This document shows positions 28,394-37,305 of a stretch of DNA of 64,000 nucleotides, piece after piece. The stretch is from Pectinophora gossypiella (lineage: Eukaryota > Arthropoda > Insecta > Lepidoptera > Gelechiidae): the NCBI RefSeq assembly GCF_024362695.1, contig NC_065424.1, forward strand, positions 1,462,786 to 1,526,785, read 5' to 3'. Position 1 is the stretch's first letter. Every line of letters starts with the position of its first letter. The position numbers and the translations under genes are program-made. Below the pieces are notes generated by a model that did not search any database, had not been told where the DNA came from, and saw only the letters and a program-made list of their open reading frames with translations.

Positions 28394-31300
28394 CTGCGGG
28401 GAAAACTTAGTTTAATAAAATGTTTTTTTTTTATGTGTAAGACATAAAAAAAAAACATTGTAGGTGAGAAAAATATGAAATATGAAGAATATGAAAAAAT
28501 ATATATTATATATATATACAGGGTGTTAGTGACTTCGTAACGAATACTTTGAGGAATGATTCAGACCATGATTCTGAATTGATATCAAGTGGAATTTTCC
28601 GTCGCAAAAGTTTAGAATTTAAAAAAAATTATCATGAATTTTGTGACGGAAATTCCACTTGATATCAACTCAAAATAGAATAGAATGGAATAGAATAGAA
28701 ATAGTTCATTATAAAAATCATGGTTTGGATGATACCTCTCAGTATTTGTTACGATGTCACTAACAGCTTGTATAATAAATTATGATGTGTGGTGGTGTCA
28801 AAGATCGCGAGGAGTAGAAATCTGTTTTTCGAGCCCTAAATCCCAACAAGGGATAAAAGGATTAGAAGAAGAACCAAAGACTAGAGGACCTGGTCAAATT
28901 TGTATATCACCCTTTCCCGTATTTTTTTTTAAATATTTCTACTTATAGAAGTATTACATGTTATCAATCAACAACCATACCTACATGTATTTAAGTATAA
29001 CATTGTTAACAGAATATAAAAAACTATATATTTTATTGAACTATTAGAATAAATGTAGCTGGTTGCCTGGAAGAAATTGCTGCTTAGCAATAAGGCCGCC
29101 AAATTGTACTGTATCTATCATCATCTGTATTAATTTCTTTTGTATTTTGTGTGCAATAAAGTACTTATATTTGATTTGATTTGATGTAGCATGATAGCTC
29201 GTTTCCTTTTTTAAAATAAAATGAACGCGAAATTGAACATTTAACAAACTGCAACTAAAACTTGGTTAAAATGTAATTTTTGCTACGTCGTGCAATTCGT
29301 AGCGCGTAGTCGCGTAGCAAATTATTTCGCGTAGCACCGTCGATGCAATTTCATTTAAATAACTACGTTAGTTTCAAGTGATATTTTAAATTGACTCTTT
29401 TTTGTACTTTAGTTTATTTTTTATGTTTTCTATCAAAAGTCTTAGATTTTTTTTATTATTTTGCTGTATAATGTGCGCGAAAGTCTCGTCGATAGGTCAG
29501 CAACGTATAATTTCTTTCTGTTGCTCCGGAAGTGAAAATAATCAGGAAAATTTCTAACAATAACCTATTTAACAAAGATGAGATTAAAAACCCTAGTCTT
29601 AAGGAAACACACTAGGCACCCTAGTGTTTTCGGTCACGTCTAAAAGTATGTTTATAAATATACCTACTTTAGAACCCTGTAACATGTTTGATATTTTTAG
29701 CGACACTTTGTTTTAATTTGGCCGCCTTTGCCCACCTTAGAATAAGTTTATCTTGTAAATGTTTTGTGAATTTGTGTGCAATAAAGTGTTTTTATTATTA
29801 TTATTATTATAAGTTAACACGACATGGCTCCAAAGTATATTACACAAGTTTTTAGAAAAAACTAGTATAAAGCGTATAGTGTTACAGAATGTTTTATCGC
29901 AGTGTTTTGTTATCCTTGCTAGCGTTTAAGGTCGGACGAGTCTAACCGAGGTAATCCTCCATTTAATTAAACAATTAAAATCTTAATTAGGACTCCTAAC
30001 TAAACGCGCCCATCAATCTTTTCCTTTATCGTTGCTTATCTCGACCTTTAGAAATAAAGTCTACTGGGTTCCAAATACAGTTCACTATCCTGTACTTCTG
30101 TACGGATTAGTCAATAAAGAAAACGAACTATTCCCTCGCGTGTAAGTGCGCGCGCTCCCCCTTGATTTTGTACCGGACCACGGCCATTTAGACTAGCGCA
30201 TAGAACAGTAACTCTCCAAAGTCACAGTCAAAGTATTTATTGCACACCATATGGCAAACAGTTGTTATAAATATTATTATAGTACCACATATGGACCCGG
30301 GAGGGTATAGCAAAAACAAGAAAAAATAACAAAAAACCGCTCCCCACCAGCGGCTGACTTGGATTTACCTCACCCCCTCTCGGTTTTACTTTAATCTTCA
30401 ATGGTATGGCGTCAGACGTCACACACACAGATGCGCGTGAACAATAACACAATAACTTTAATGTGTAGTATTTGTGTAAAACGAGGTTTATTGTTAGAAA
30501 TGTCCGGGGTGTGACTAAAGTAAGGCCCAGAGGGGGTGAGGTAAATCTAACTCGGCGCTCGACATGAATTAGTGCGGGGCGGGGAGTTACAGTTCTATAC
30601 GCAGTATTATACTTTATTTCATAACATGCTTAAGTATAATTCACACCGTTTAATCTACGCGGGGCAAACGCTAGAAAGACGCCCAGACTCGATTTACGAC
30701 ATTATGACCGCTGCCTTAAGGTTTTTTATGTACAGTCATGAGCAATATCATGTACCCACTTTAGGACTCTGTCGCACTAACATATTTGACATTTAGTGAG
30801 ACTTACAGTTCAATTTGTCAAAAAAGAAAGTGTATACATATTAATGCTCGTAACCGTATGTATGCATGTTGTGTATGCTTACCTTTCCAACCTTCTTGGC
30901 GTGTTTTTTGTCGCGGCTTTCCTTGAGTCGGATCTGCTTGAGGATGCCCACCAGCAGCTCGTCCACGTTGTGCTGGATGCCTGATGACGTCTCGATGAAC
31001 TTGCAGTCGCGTGACGTCGCTAGGGCTTTGCCCTCTGTAGGAAATAAGCGAAATGTTTGCTTTCATAGTAAAATTGAACTTTTACGAGTTCATCCATGGT
31101 AGTTCATCATCATCAATTTAAGAGCCACGCTCTTGTCGGTGTAGTTTTCTCCATTCTTGTCTAACAAGGGCCAGTTATTTCACTTCCTAATAAGACACGA
31201 CGTTCGCTTTCTTTTTAATCCATCTCATTTTTCCGTGAAGAATTATTTTATGTTTAAATTTAGTTTCTCTCATTTAGAATTCTTCTTCTAATCCCTAACT

Positions 31301-33744
31301 AGACGGATTATTTAATTTGATTATTTAATCCTATACGTATAGTATCATATTTACTATAATCAATCTTCTTCTTCAACCCCATCAACTCTGGTGTCAGGGT
31401 TACTATTGAGCCGCCAAAGGCCCCTGACATGGCTCATGTAACGACTAGTAACTTACATCAGTAAGCAGTAACCGGGACTAACTGCTTAACGTGCCTTCTG
31501 AAGCACGGATCATCTTTCTTTCGGACAATCGGGTGATCAGCCTGATGGATCGCGCGTTACGCCGTTGGTCTCGGTTACTACGTACTGACGTATACGTAAG
31601 TACGTAGCCATTACAAGAGTCAGATGCCTTTGGCGGTCAATAATAACCCTGACACCAGGGTTGATGTAGTTGATAATACACCTTATAACCCACACTATAG
31701 GAGAAGAAGACTGATATGAGGGTATCCTCACCATTAGTAGGCATCTAGCGTGCCCGGGCGAGTCCATGTACCCCACCAGTACGACGGTCTGGTCCACTGT
31801 GAACTGTTCCCGCAACAGTTACCAACAGTTCCGACGGTCCAGTAAACAAGTATTAGCCACTGATATGATAGGTATCCTCACCATTAGTAGGCACCTGGCG
31901 TGCCCGAGCGAGGTCTACCTTTTGCTTAACAGATATTCCGGTCCACCATGAACTGTTCCCGCAACAGTTACCAACAGTTGCGACGGTCCACTAAACTATT
32001 ATGAACCACTGATATGAAGGTATTCTCACCATTAGGAGGCACCTGGCGTGCTCGGGCGAGGTCTGCCTTGTTACCAACCAGCACGACAGTCTGGTACACC
32101 GAGAGCTGCTCACGCAACAGTTACCTGCAGCTCCAACAATCCAGTAGACAAGTATGAGCAACTGATATAAAGGTATCCTCACCATTAGTAGGCATCTGGC
32201 GTGCCCGGGCGAGGCCTTGTTGCCCACCAGTACGACAGTCTGGTCCACCGTGAACTGCTCGCGCAACAGTTGCGACGGTCCAGTAGACAAGTATGAGCCA
32301 CTGATATGAAGGTATCCTCACCATTAGTAGGCACCTGGCGTGCTCGGGCGAGGTCTACCTTATTGCTTACCAGCATGATATTCCAATCCACCATTAACTG
32401 CTCGCGCAACAGTTACCAACAGTTCCGACAGCCCAGTAAACTATTATATGAACCACTGATAAGGAGGTATCCTCACCATTAGTAGGCACCTGGCGTGCCC
32501 GGGCGAGATCTGCCTTGTTGCCCACCAGCACGACAGTCCGGTCCACCGTAAACTGCTCTCGTGACAGGTACGCGAGCAGCTCCGACGCCCGCGTGAACGA
32601 CGAACGAGCCACCACCGAGTACACCACCACGCATGCGTGTGGCTCGTACGTTGACAGGCAGTTTTCTATCTGTTGGTGATAAAATGGTCTTGTATGATAT
32701 TCAATCCATACTTATGCTTACGACGTAATCCCTAATGAAATTAAAACTAAAACTACGTATAGACTGAAGTCTTGGCTACTGGAACAATAATTTTATGTCA
32801 TAAAAGAGCTTATGACAAAACAAGTCGTAATTGAAAAAAAAAGTAAATGATAAAAATATGTTCCTCTAGTTATTAAATAACTTATAATGTATCTCATTGA
32901 TTTAAAAAATAGTTGCTGTTGCAGTTTCTTGTCATTTCTTTTCCTCAGCCATAACATCTTGCGAAATGACGTCAATTCAAAAAGTTACATTGACCTTCAA
33001 CAAGTTTATCCATATCCAAAAAATAGAAGCATTTTTTCACATGTCTTATAACAGCTTTTCATCGGTCGACATTCACTAATTGGCTGAATATCTAAATGGG
33101 GAGTTCTGAGTGACGGCCGCTCCCTAGAATTAAAAGGCACGAAGAAAACATTGGGGCGAGGTACACACATCCGACTACGTAATTAAATACCATTTGCGGC
33201 AAATGTACATAACCTAATAAAGCCACGTTAAAAAAAAGAAAAAGACGTACAACATATGTTCATGAATTGAATACTCATTTGTCCTTACTATTAAACAGTT
33301 TGTACAAAGTATTTACAAGAGGAACTTTCCTGGGGACGAACTCTTATACTACTCTCCTTGTAGAAACCTATCTCTTATCTTATGTCATAAATGAGGTTAA
33401 AGTAGGAGTCTATGTGATCACACTGCTGGGCAAAGGCCACACCTTGATTCTTCCACTCTTCTCTATCCATGCAATTTCCATATACCAGAGACACGAAAAA
33501 CTAGGAATTTTAAGGCTCTCAAAGTGATTTTAGTGATCCCCATCGGGATTCAAAATTCAAACCCGGGATCTTTGGACCGTGAGACCAGCGCTAAACCACT
33601 GGTACACGGTGGCCGTCAGTCTATGTTATTTCTAGTCTATAATAATACTAACCGACATTTCAGTGCTGGGATGATCAATGAAAATCATCTCCGACTCCTC
33701 ACCGTCCAGAAGAACAGATACGGATTTCTCGCCAAACTCATCAT
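28262..33744 (-). CDS. RGK-family GTPase (Rad/Gem/Rem/Kir type), last four exons
   Basis: Four exons on the minus strand (33744-33653, 32669-32477, 31034-30883, 28393-28262) join in frame with phases 2, 0, 1 and 0. Together they give the GTPase core from just after switch I to the C-terminus. Seen: DDEFGEKSVSVLLDGEE, an unusual G3 region FIDHPSTEMS in place of DTAGQE, STYEPHACVVVYSVV, the G4 box LVGNKADLARAR, the G5-like KFIETSSGIQHNVDELLVG, and a final KSKSCENLHVL. Family knowledge: RGK proteins have altered G boxes, lack a prenylation CAAX, bind membranes and 14-3-3/calmodulin through the C-terminus, and inhibit voltage-gated calcium channels. The P-loop (G1) and N-terminal exons were not found in the window up to its right end, so the gene is partial. 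Introns hold many repeats. Which insect RGK paralogue this is cannot be told. Confidence 0.95.
28517..28773. mobile_element. M1 MITE in the RGK last intron
   Basis: Arms ACAGGGTGTTAGTGACTTCG...GGAATTTTCCGTCGCAAAAG and CGGAAATTCCACTTGATATC...TACGATGTCACTAACAGC. A GAATAGAATG-type AT-rich tract is inserted in the right arm. Confidence 0.85.
29050..29186 (+). repeat. LINE 3' UTR tail in RGK intron
   Basis: GGTTGCCTGGAAGAAATTGC, TAGCAATAAGGCCGCC, GTGTGCAATAAAGTA, then TTGATTTGATTTGATG. Same tail as 4898 and 50008. Confidence 0.75.
29660..29850 (+). mobile_element. Old M2 MITE split by a LINE tail
   Basis: CTACTTTAGAACCCTGTAAC and AACACGACATGGCTCCAAAG are the two halves of M2. Between them lies CTTTGCCCACCTTAG...GTGTGCAATAAAGTG(TTATTATT)n, a truncated LINE end (about 29727-29810). 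Confidence 0.55.
30190..30625. repeat. Two G repeats in inverted order
   Basis: Reverse copy at about 30320-30505 (CCGCTCCCCACCAGCGGCTG, ACGTCACACACACAGATGCG) and forward piece at 30515-30625 (GGCCCAGAGGGGGTGAGGTA, GCGGGGCGGGGAGTTACAGT). They form a potential hairpin in the RGK intron. Confidence 0.5.
30731..30858 (+). mobile_element. M2 MITE next to an RGK splice donor
   Basis: TACAGTCATGAGCAATATCA to ATTAATGCTCGTAACCGTA. The middle GTTAATGTGACATGGTACC is deleted relative to 5151-5297. Its right end is 24 bp from the RGK exon at 30883. Confidence 0.8.
30883..31034 (-). CDS. RGK exon: G5 box
   Basis: Acceptor TTCCTACAG, donor AAG/GTAAGC. With one base from the previous exon it makes 51 codons from EGKALATSRDCKFIETSSG through HNVDELLVGILKQIRLKESR to KKHAKKVGK. 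An M2 MITE ends only 24 bp beyond the donor. Confidence 0.95.
31108..31260 (-). pseudogene. LINE 3' end (type iii) in RGK intron
   Basis: CATCATCATCAATTTAAGAG and CCACGCTCTTGTCGGTGTAG, the reverse of the LHRQERGS-stop block, followed by degraded upstream sequence. Confidence 0.6.
31363..31547 (-). mobile_element. SINE-B fragment (left partner of an inverted pair)
   Basis: Tail CTTCTTCTTCAACCCCATCA and core in reverse; ends at CAGCCTGATGG without the head. Confidence 0.8.
31548..31710 (+). mobile_element. SINE-B fragment (right partner of an inverted pair)
   Basis: Starts inside the core (GTTACGCCGTTGGTCTCGGT) and ends CCCACACTATAGGAGAAGAA. It abuts the reverse fragment to the left and the exon-repeat array to the right. 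Confidence 0.8.
31711..32476 (-). repeat. Five tandem partial copies of the RGK G4 exon
   Basis: Units of about 150 bp start at about 31711, 31860, 32012, 32163 and 32301. Each contains, on the minus strand, a diverged (R)EQFTVDxTVVLVGN.. segment, a block encoding or resembling ARARQVPTN, the donor AATGGTGAGG or close to it, and about 35 bp of intron (ATACC..TCATATCAGTGG). The copy nearest the exon still reads VSNKVDLARARQVPTN; others are frameshifted. The copies lack the exon's own 5' half and acceptor. They lie in the intron and are best read as pseudo-exon repeats. Confidence 0.9.
32477..32669 (-). CDS. RGK exon: G4 box
   Basis: Acceptor CACCAACAG, donor AATG/GTGAGG. Begins IENCLSTYEPHACVVVYSV, ends LVGNKADLARARQVPTN plus one base. 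Its 3' half and donor are the source of the ~150-bp tandem copies at 31711-32476. Confidence 0.95.
32670..33510. other. RGK intron sequence with old repeat traces
   Basis: No coding exon seen. A diverged D copy (forward; CATTTGCGGCAAATGTACAT, GCCACGTTAAAAAAAA) is at about 33170-33240. A LINE-like CTGCTGGGCAAAGGCCACAC is at about 33421. Confidence 0.45.
33515..33617 (-). mobile_element. SINE-B head fragment
   Basis: CTCAAAGTGATTTTAGTGAT, ATTCAAACCCGGGATCTTTG and CACTGGTACACGGTGGCC are the reverse of the tRNA-like head; diverged. Confidence 0.65.
33653..33744 (-). CDS. RGK exon: switch I end to altered G3
   Basis: Acceptor TTTGTTACAG; donor TCG/GTTAGT is a weak but usable GT site and is required to keep EMS-IENCLSTYEPH in frame. 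The first two bases complete an Asp codon from the missing upstream exon, which should end ..TSI plus G. Confidence 0.93.
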
Positions 33745-33779
33745 CTGTAACAAAACAAGTATAGAAACCTCTATTATAA

Positions 33780-34125
33780 ATATTTATTTATAATCTGTTT
33801 TACCCTGTGTAAAGTATATCTAAGTATGTATATAGTGCATGTTTTTTTTTCTTATTGACAACAAAGAGAATATAAATTACTTTTCATTTTTTATCCTCAA
33901 TAAAGAATTGATTTTGAAATAATAATAATCAAATTCATAAAATATGTAATCGGTTTAGAATCAGATTATAAATGAAACGATTAAATAGCGAATAATTTTA
34001 AGGAAAAATACGTTTTTCATTTAATTTCTGACATTAAATTGAATGAAACGAATAACTAATAGGGTGAATTCGTTACAGATAATGAAGTAGGTACTTCGTG
34101 AATTCAATTCATTATTTTTTGTATC
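33780..34125. other. Unassigned AT-rich DNA
   Basis: No further RGK exon, ORF or named repeat seen. Confidence 0.4.
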
Positions 34126-34127
34126 CA

Positions 34128-34245
34128 CCCGCTCCACCAACCCGCTTTGGAGCACCGTGGTGGAGTATGTTCCATACGCCCTCCGGTTGATTTAAGAGGA
34201 GGCCTGTGCCCAGCTGTGGGACGTATATAGGCTGTTTATGTATTT
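34128..34245 (+). mobile_element. SINE-C tail half
   Basis: CTCCACCAACCCGCTTTGGA, TGGTGGAGTATGTTCCATAC, GGCCTGTGCCCAGCTGTGGG then ATATAGGCTGTTTATGTATT. Confidence 0.8.
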
Positions 34246-34719
34246 TTTATAGCTACATTAATTGTAATTTTACTGGTGTAATAAATTGTCGCTTGCGTTT
34301 CCAAGATGAAGTAGGACCCAGATCCACGTTACAGCGTCATTGAGGTACCTTTGTCACGTCGATGTCTACGGGAATTTTTGGAAAAGAAAAGAAAGATGTG
34401 GATGGACCCCACACTATTTACTATAGTAATTGCCCTTACGTACTGAACTATATATAGATTAAAACCTTGGTACATAAGACAAACATAAACATACGTCCCA
34501 CTGCTGGGCACAAGCTCATAATTTATGTTGGCATCAAATCTAGCAACCCCCGTTACCTAGACTTGTTGATTATATGGCTGGATTTTAATATTTTAAATAT
34601 TTTTTTATTATATTAAGTAATTCAAATAAAGTCATCTTTAATTTCGCTCGTTAAAAATTTCATTTCATATTTTTTGACTTTATCATTTGGTAATAGTATA
34701 GTATTTTAGTTACCATAAG

Positions 34720-34985
34720 GTAGTTTCCTACTAGTCAAATCAATTACTTTTTAGTAAACGTCAAAATGCGAAATTACTATGGAATTTGTATGAAAAAGCA
34801 ACCTGTGACGTCATAGAAAGACGTGACAGAATGTCGCACTTATTATTACATATTTCTTTATTAAAATTCATATAATAAGTACTTAAGTGAAGTAGAAAAA
34901 AAGAAAACGTTTTTGTCACCTTTAGATCTGTATTTATTTAGTAATCGAAATTTCATAATTTATCTTTGACCTAAGAAACTACTGT
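34720..34985 (+). repeat. F repeat, uninterrupted copy
   Basis: GTAGTTTCCTACTAGTCAAA, CAAAATGCGAAATTACTATG, GTGACGTCATAGAAAGACGT and ..TTCATAATTTATCTTTGACC. It gives the pre-insertion form of the copy split at 17244. Confidence 0.65.
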
Positions 34986-35413
34986 CCGAGACACAACAAC
35001 TATAAAATCTACGAAAGAAATATTAATAATATATTATAATAATGTTATTAGTTCGGCGATTGAATAAAATTACTATTATTAGTAAGTAAGTAATATAGAT
35101 TGAAAAAATTAAACTAATGCTATAATAAAGTAAATTAAAACGTGTGTATAGAATATATATTCTACAGTGTGGTAAAATCTTTGCGTGATAAGCAACTGAA
35201 TAAAAAGAAAAAAAATATGTTCATATGTAATTGTCTTATACAGGGTGTTGTTAACGTGGTTCAAGGAATCCGATTTTCAATAAGTTAAATTAAAAAGAGT
35301 TACATAATTGTTCACATTTTTTTTACTAGCCTCCAATAATAACACTGTCTTTATGTATTAGAAAGACAGCAATAATTTGTTCTGATTGTAAAATATAGCA
35401 TACATTATGCTAC

Positions 35414-35498
35414 TTCTTCTTATCGTGTGGGTTGTGAGGTGGATGACCAACCTCATCAACCCTGGTGTCAGGATTATTATTGAGCCGCCAAAGGACCC

Positions 35499-35558
<60 letters not shown>

Positions 35559-35668
35559 ACGTGACTTATTGTAGATTTGCCGCAGATGGCATTAACTACT
35601 TGGCCGGACAAATGGGGAGCGCTGAAGGCTCTCACCCGGTAAAGGACCCGGACGTGCCAAGTAACGAC
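35414..35668 (-). mobile_element. SINE-B split by a D insertion
   Basis: Family B tail (CTTCTTATCGTGTGGGTTGT) to GAGCCGCCAAAGGACC, then continues after 35640 as ACGTGCCAAGTAACGACTAC. It breaks off before the core. Confidence 0.85.
35502..35640 (-). mobile_element. D retroposon with 56-nt poly-A tail and perfect target duplication
   Basis: Reverse orientation: 56 uninterrupted T (35502-35557), then GACGTGACTTATTGTAGATT to GAAGGCTCTCACCCGGT. AAAGGACCCGGA is duplicated exactly at 35490-35501 and 35641-35652. The tail length and perfect duplication mark it as the youngest insertion visible here. Confidence 0.95.
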
Positions 35669-35800
35669 TACGTACACGTACGTATTTTACCTAATTATTT
35701 TTTTTATATTTTCTCTCGTTGAGTTTGCATAGCTAATATACCCAATGCCGGATGCTAATATGCCCACTGCAAAGGAGCAACCCCGGTTTATCCCCGTACG

Positions 35801-35946
35801 TACGGTCACGAGCATTAATATGTATACACTTTGGTACCATGTCACGTTAACTTTTTTGTCAAATTGAACTGTAAGTCTCACTAACTGTCATATATGTTAG
35901 TGCGACAGAGTCCTAAAGTGGGTACATTATATTGCTCATGACTGTA
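35801..35946 (-). mobile_element. M2 MITE, intact 146 bp
   Basis: TACGGTCACGAGCATTAATA to TATTGCTCATGACTGTA; near-identical to 5151-5297 in reverse. Confidence 0.85.
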
Positions 35947-36479
35947 CGCGTATCATGGCCGGTCTGTGTGGCACGCTACGATGTTGGTTGGTGACGGAGC
36001 GGGGTTTCGCCATACAAATTCATACAAAAATACAAATTCATACAATTTTTTTTTTGCCGGTACGGATTATTTATTTATATTTCTGTAAAACTGTAGTTAC
36101 CTAGCCTTAAGGGTATCTGATTACTTACTGGGGAGACCTGTCCAATAATTGTAACTGATTTACAGAAATAAATTCATATTTTATTTTTATTTTTTTTATT
36201 TCACGACTTTACAGTGCAGAAGCGCCAATGCGCCGTGAAACTTTACTTAGGTTTAAACAATATAAAAACATATATATATTTTATTTTTTTTTACGGATGC
36301 GGTCCTGGTATGATACGATGTAGTGGGCACGGACCTTAAACTGCTTATTTATATTACGTATTTACTCATGTCGGACCACGAATCAATATTTGTACAATAA
36401 CAACGTTACAGTCAAGCGTCCAGCCATTGGGTAGAGCTATTAAGGCACTCAATATAAATAAACATTGGTATACTTATGG

Positions 36480-36632
36480 CCGTTAAGCCGTTAGTCGCGG
36501 CTATAAGCGGCAAAAACACCTCCACCAACCTACATAGGAGCAGCGTGGTGGAGTATGCTCCATACCCCCTCCGGTTGATTGAGGGGAGGCCTGTGCCCAG
36601 CAGTGGGACGTATATAGGCTGTTTATGTATGT
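36480..36632 (+). mobile_element. SINE-C, 5'-truncated in the core
   Basis: GTTAAGCCGTTAGTCGCGGC to TAGGCTGTTTATGTATG. Duplication GGTATACTTATGGC at about 36466-36479 and 36633-36646. Confidence 0.88.
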
Positions 36633-36699
36633 AGGTATACTTATGGCATTCCCCAAACACTCGTAAGACTCGTGTAAGTGCGAATGTGCACTTTACCCC

Positions 36700-36790
36700 T
36701 TAGCAGGTTAATAAGAGTTAGAGGGGTGAGGTCAACGCCAGATACAAATTGGTGCGGGGCGGGGAGTTGCCGGTCCATACGTGTTCTTTT
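36700..36790 (+). repeat. G repeat fragment
   Basis: GAGGGGTGAGGTCAACGCCA and TGGTGCGGGGCGGGGAGTTG. Confidence 0.5.
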
Positions 36791-36837
36791 TCCATTTCTA
36801 GGATTACAATTATTGTCATATCACAATCACATCACCA

Positions 36838-36960
36838 ATTTAAGAGCCACGCCCTTGTCGTTGTAGAATTCCTCTCTATGCTACTTTTTAAGGAAAAATA
36901 GGGCAGTGGTTTCCCTCTTGCCTTTTGCCCCTAAATAGGGCAATAGTTTCCCAAAAAAAG
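36838..36960 (-). pseudogene. LINE 3' end (type iii)
   Basis: AATTTAAGAGCCACGCCCTT and GTCGTTGTAGAATTCCTCTC, then AGGGCAGTGGTTTCCCTCTT, similar to 2955-3110. Confidence 0.55.
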
Positions 36961-37194
36961 ACTTATATATGGTTGGTTATATCACAATAGCAATTTTATT
37001 AACACTGATTTACTGGATACTAGTTATTACTTGACTAAACAAATGGGAAGAACTGAGGATTCTCGCCCAGAGTATTAGAAGTCGCTTTTGTCAACTTCTG
37101 GAGGACCTGAAAAACTACTTTGCAAGACTATATGTCTTTTTGTCAGGAAAATGCAGGCTAAAATCAACTGAGTTTTTGAAAACTATGATGATTT

Positions 37195-37305
37195 CTTGCT
37201 TCGTTATGTACATTAATTACTTTAGTAAGTATGTAGTCGGTTCTTGCGCCATGTCAGGGGTATTTGACGGTTCTATAGTAATCATAACTCCGGGGGTGTT
37301 GAATC
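37195..37305 (+). mobile_element. Ancient SINE-B tail
   Basis: TACTTTAGTAAGTATGTAGT, CGCCATGTCAGGGGTATTTG and ATAGTAATCATAACTCCGGG align with family B with many changes. Confidence 0.5.

Noticed and set aside
31537..32409. Several overlapping minus-strand ORFs resembling RGK
   Set aside because: They are pieces of the tandem pseudo-exon array and read through the donor into intron; not separate genes.
35465..35722. ORF with a poly-Phe run (and its poly-Lys shadow)
   Set aside because: Translation of the 56-base poly-A tail of a D retroposon and neighbouring SINE-B.
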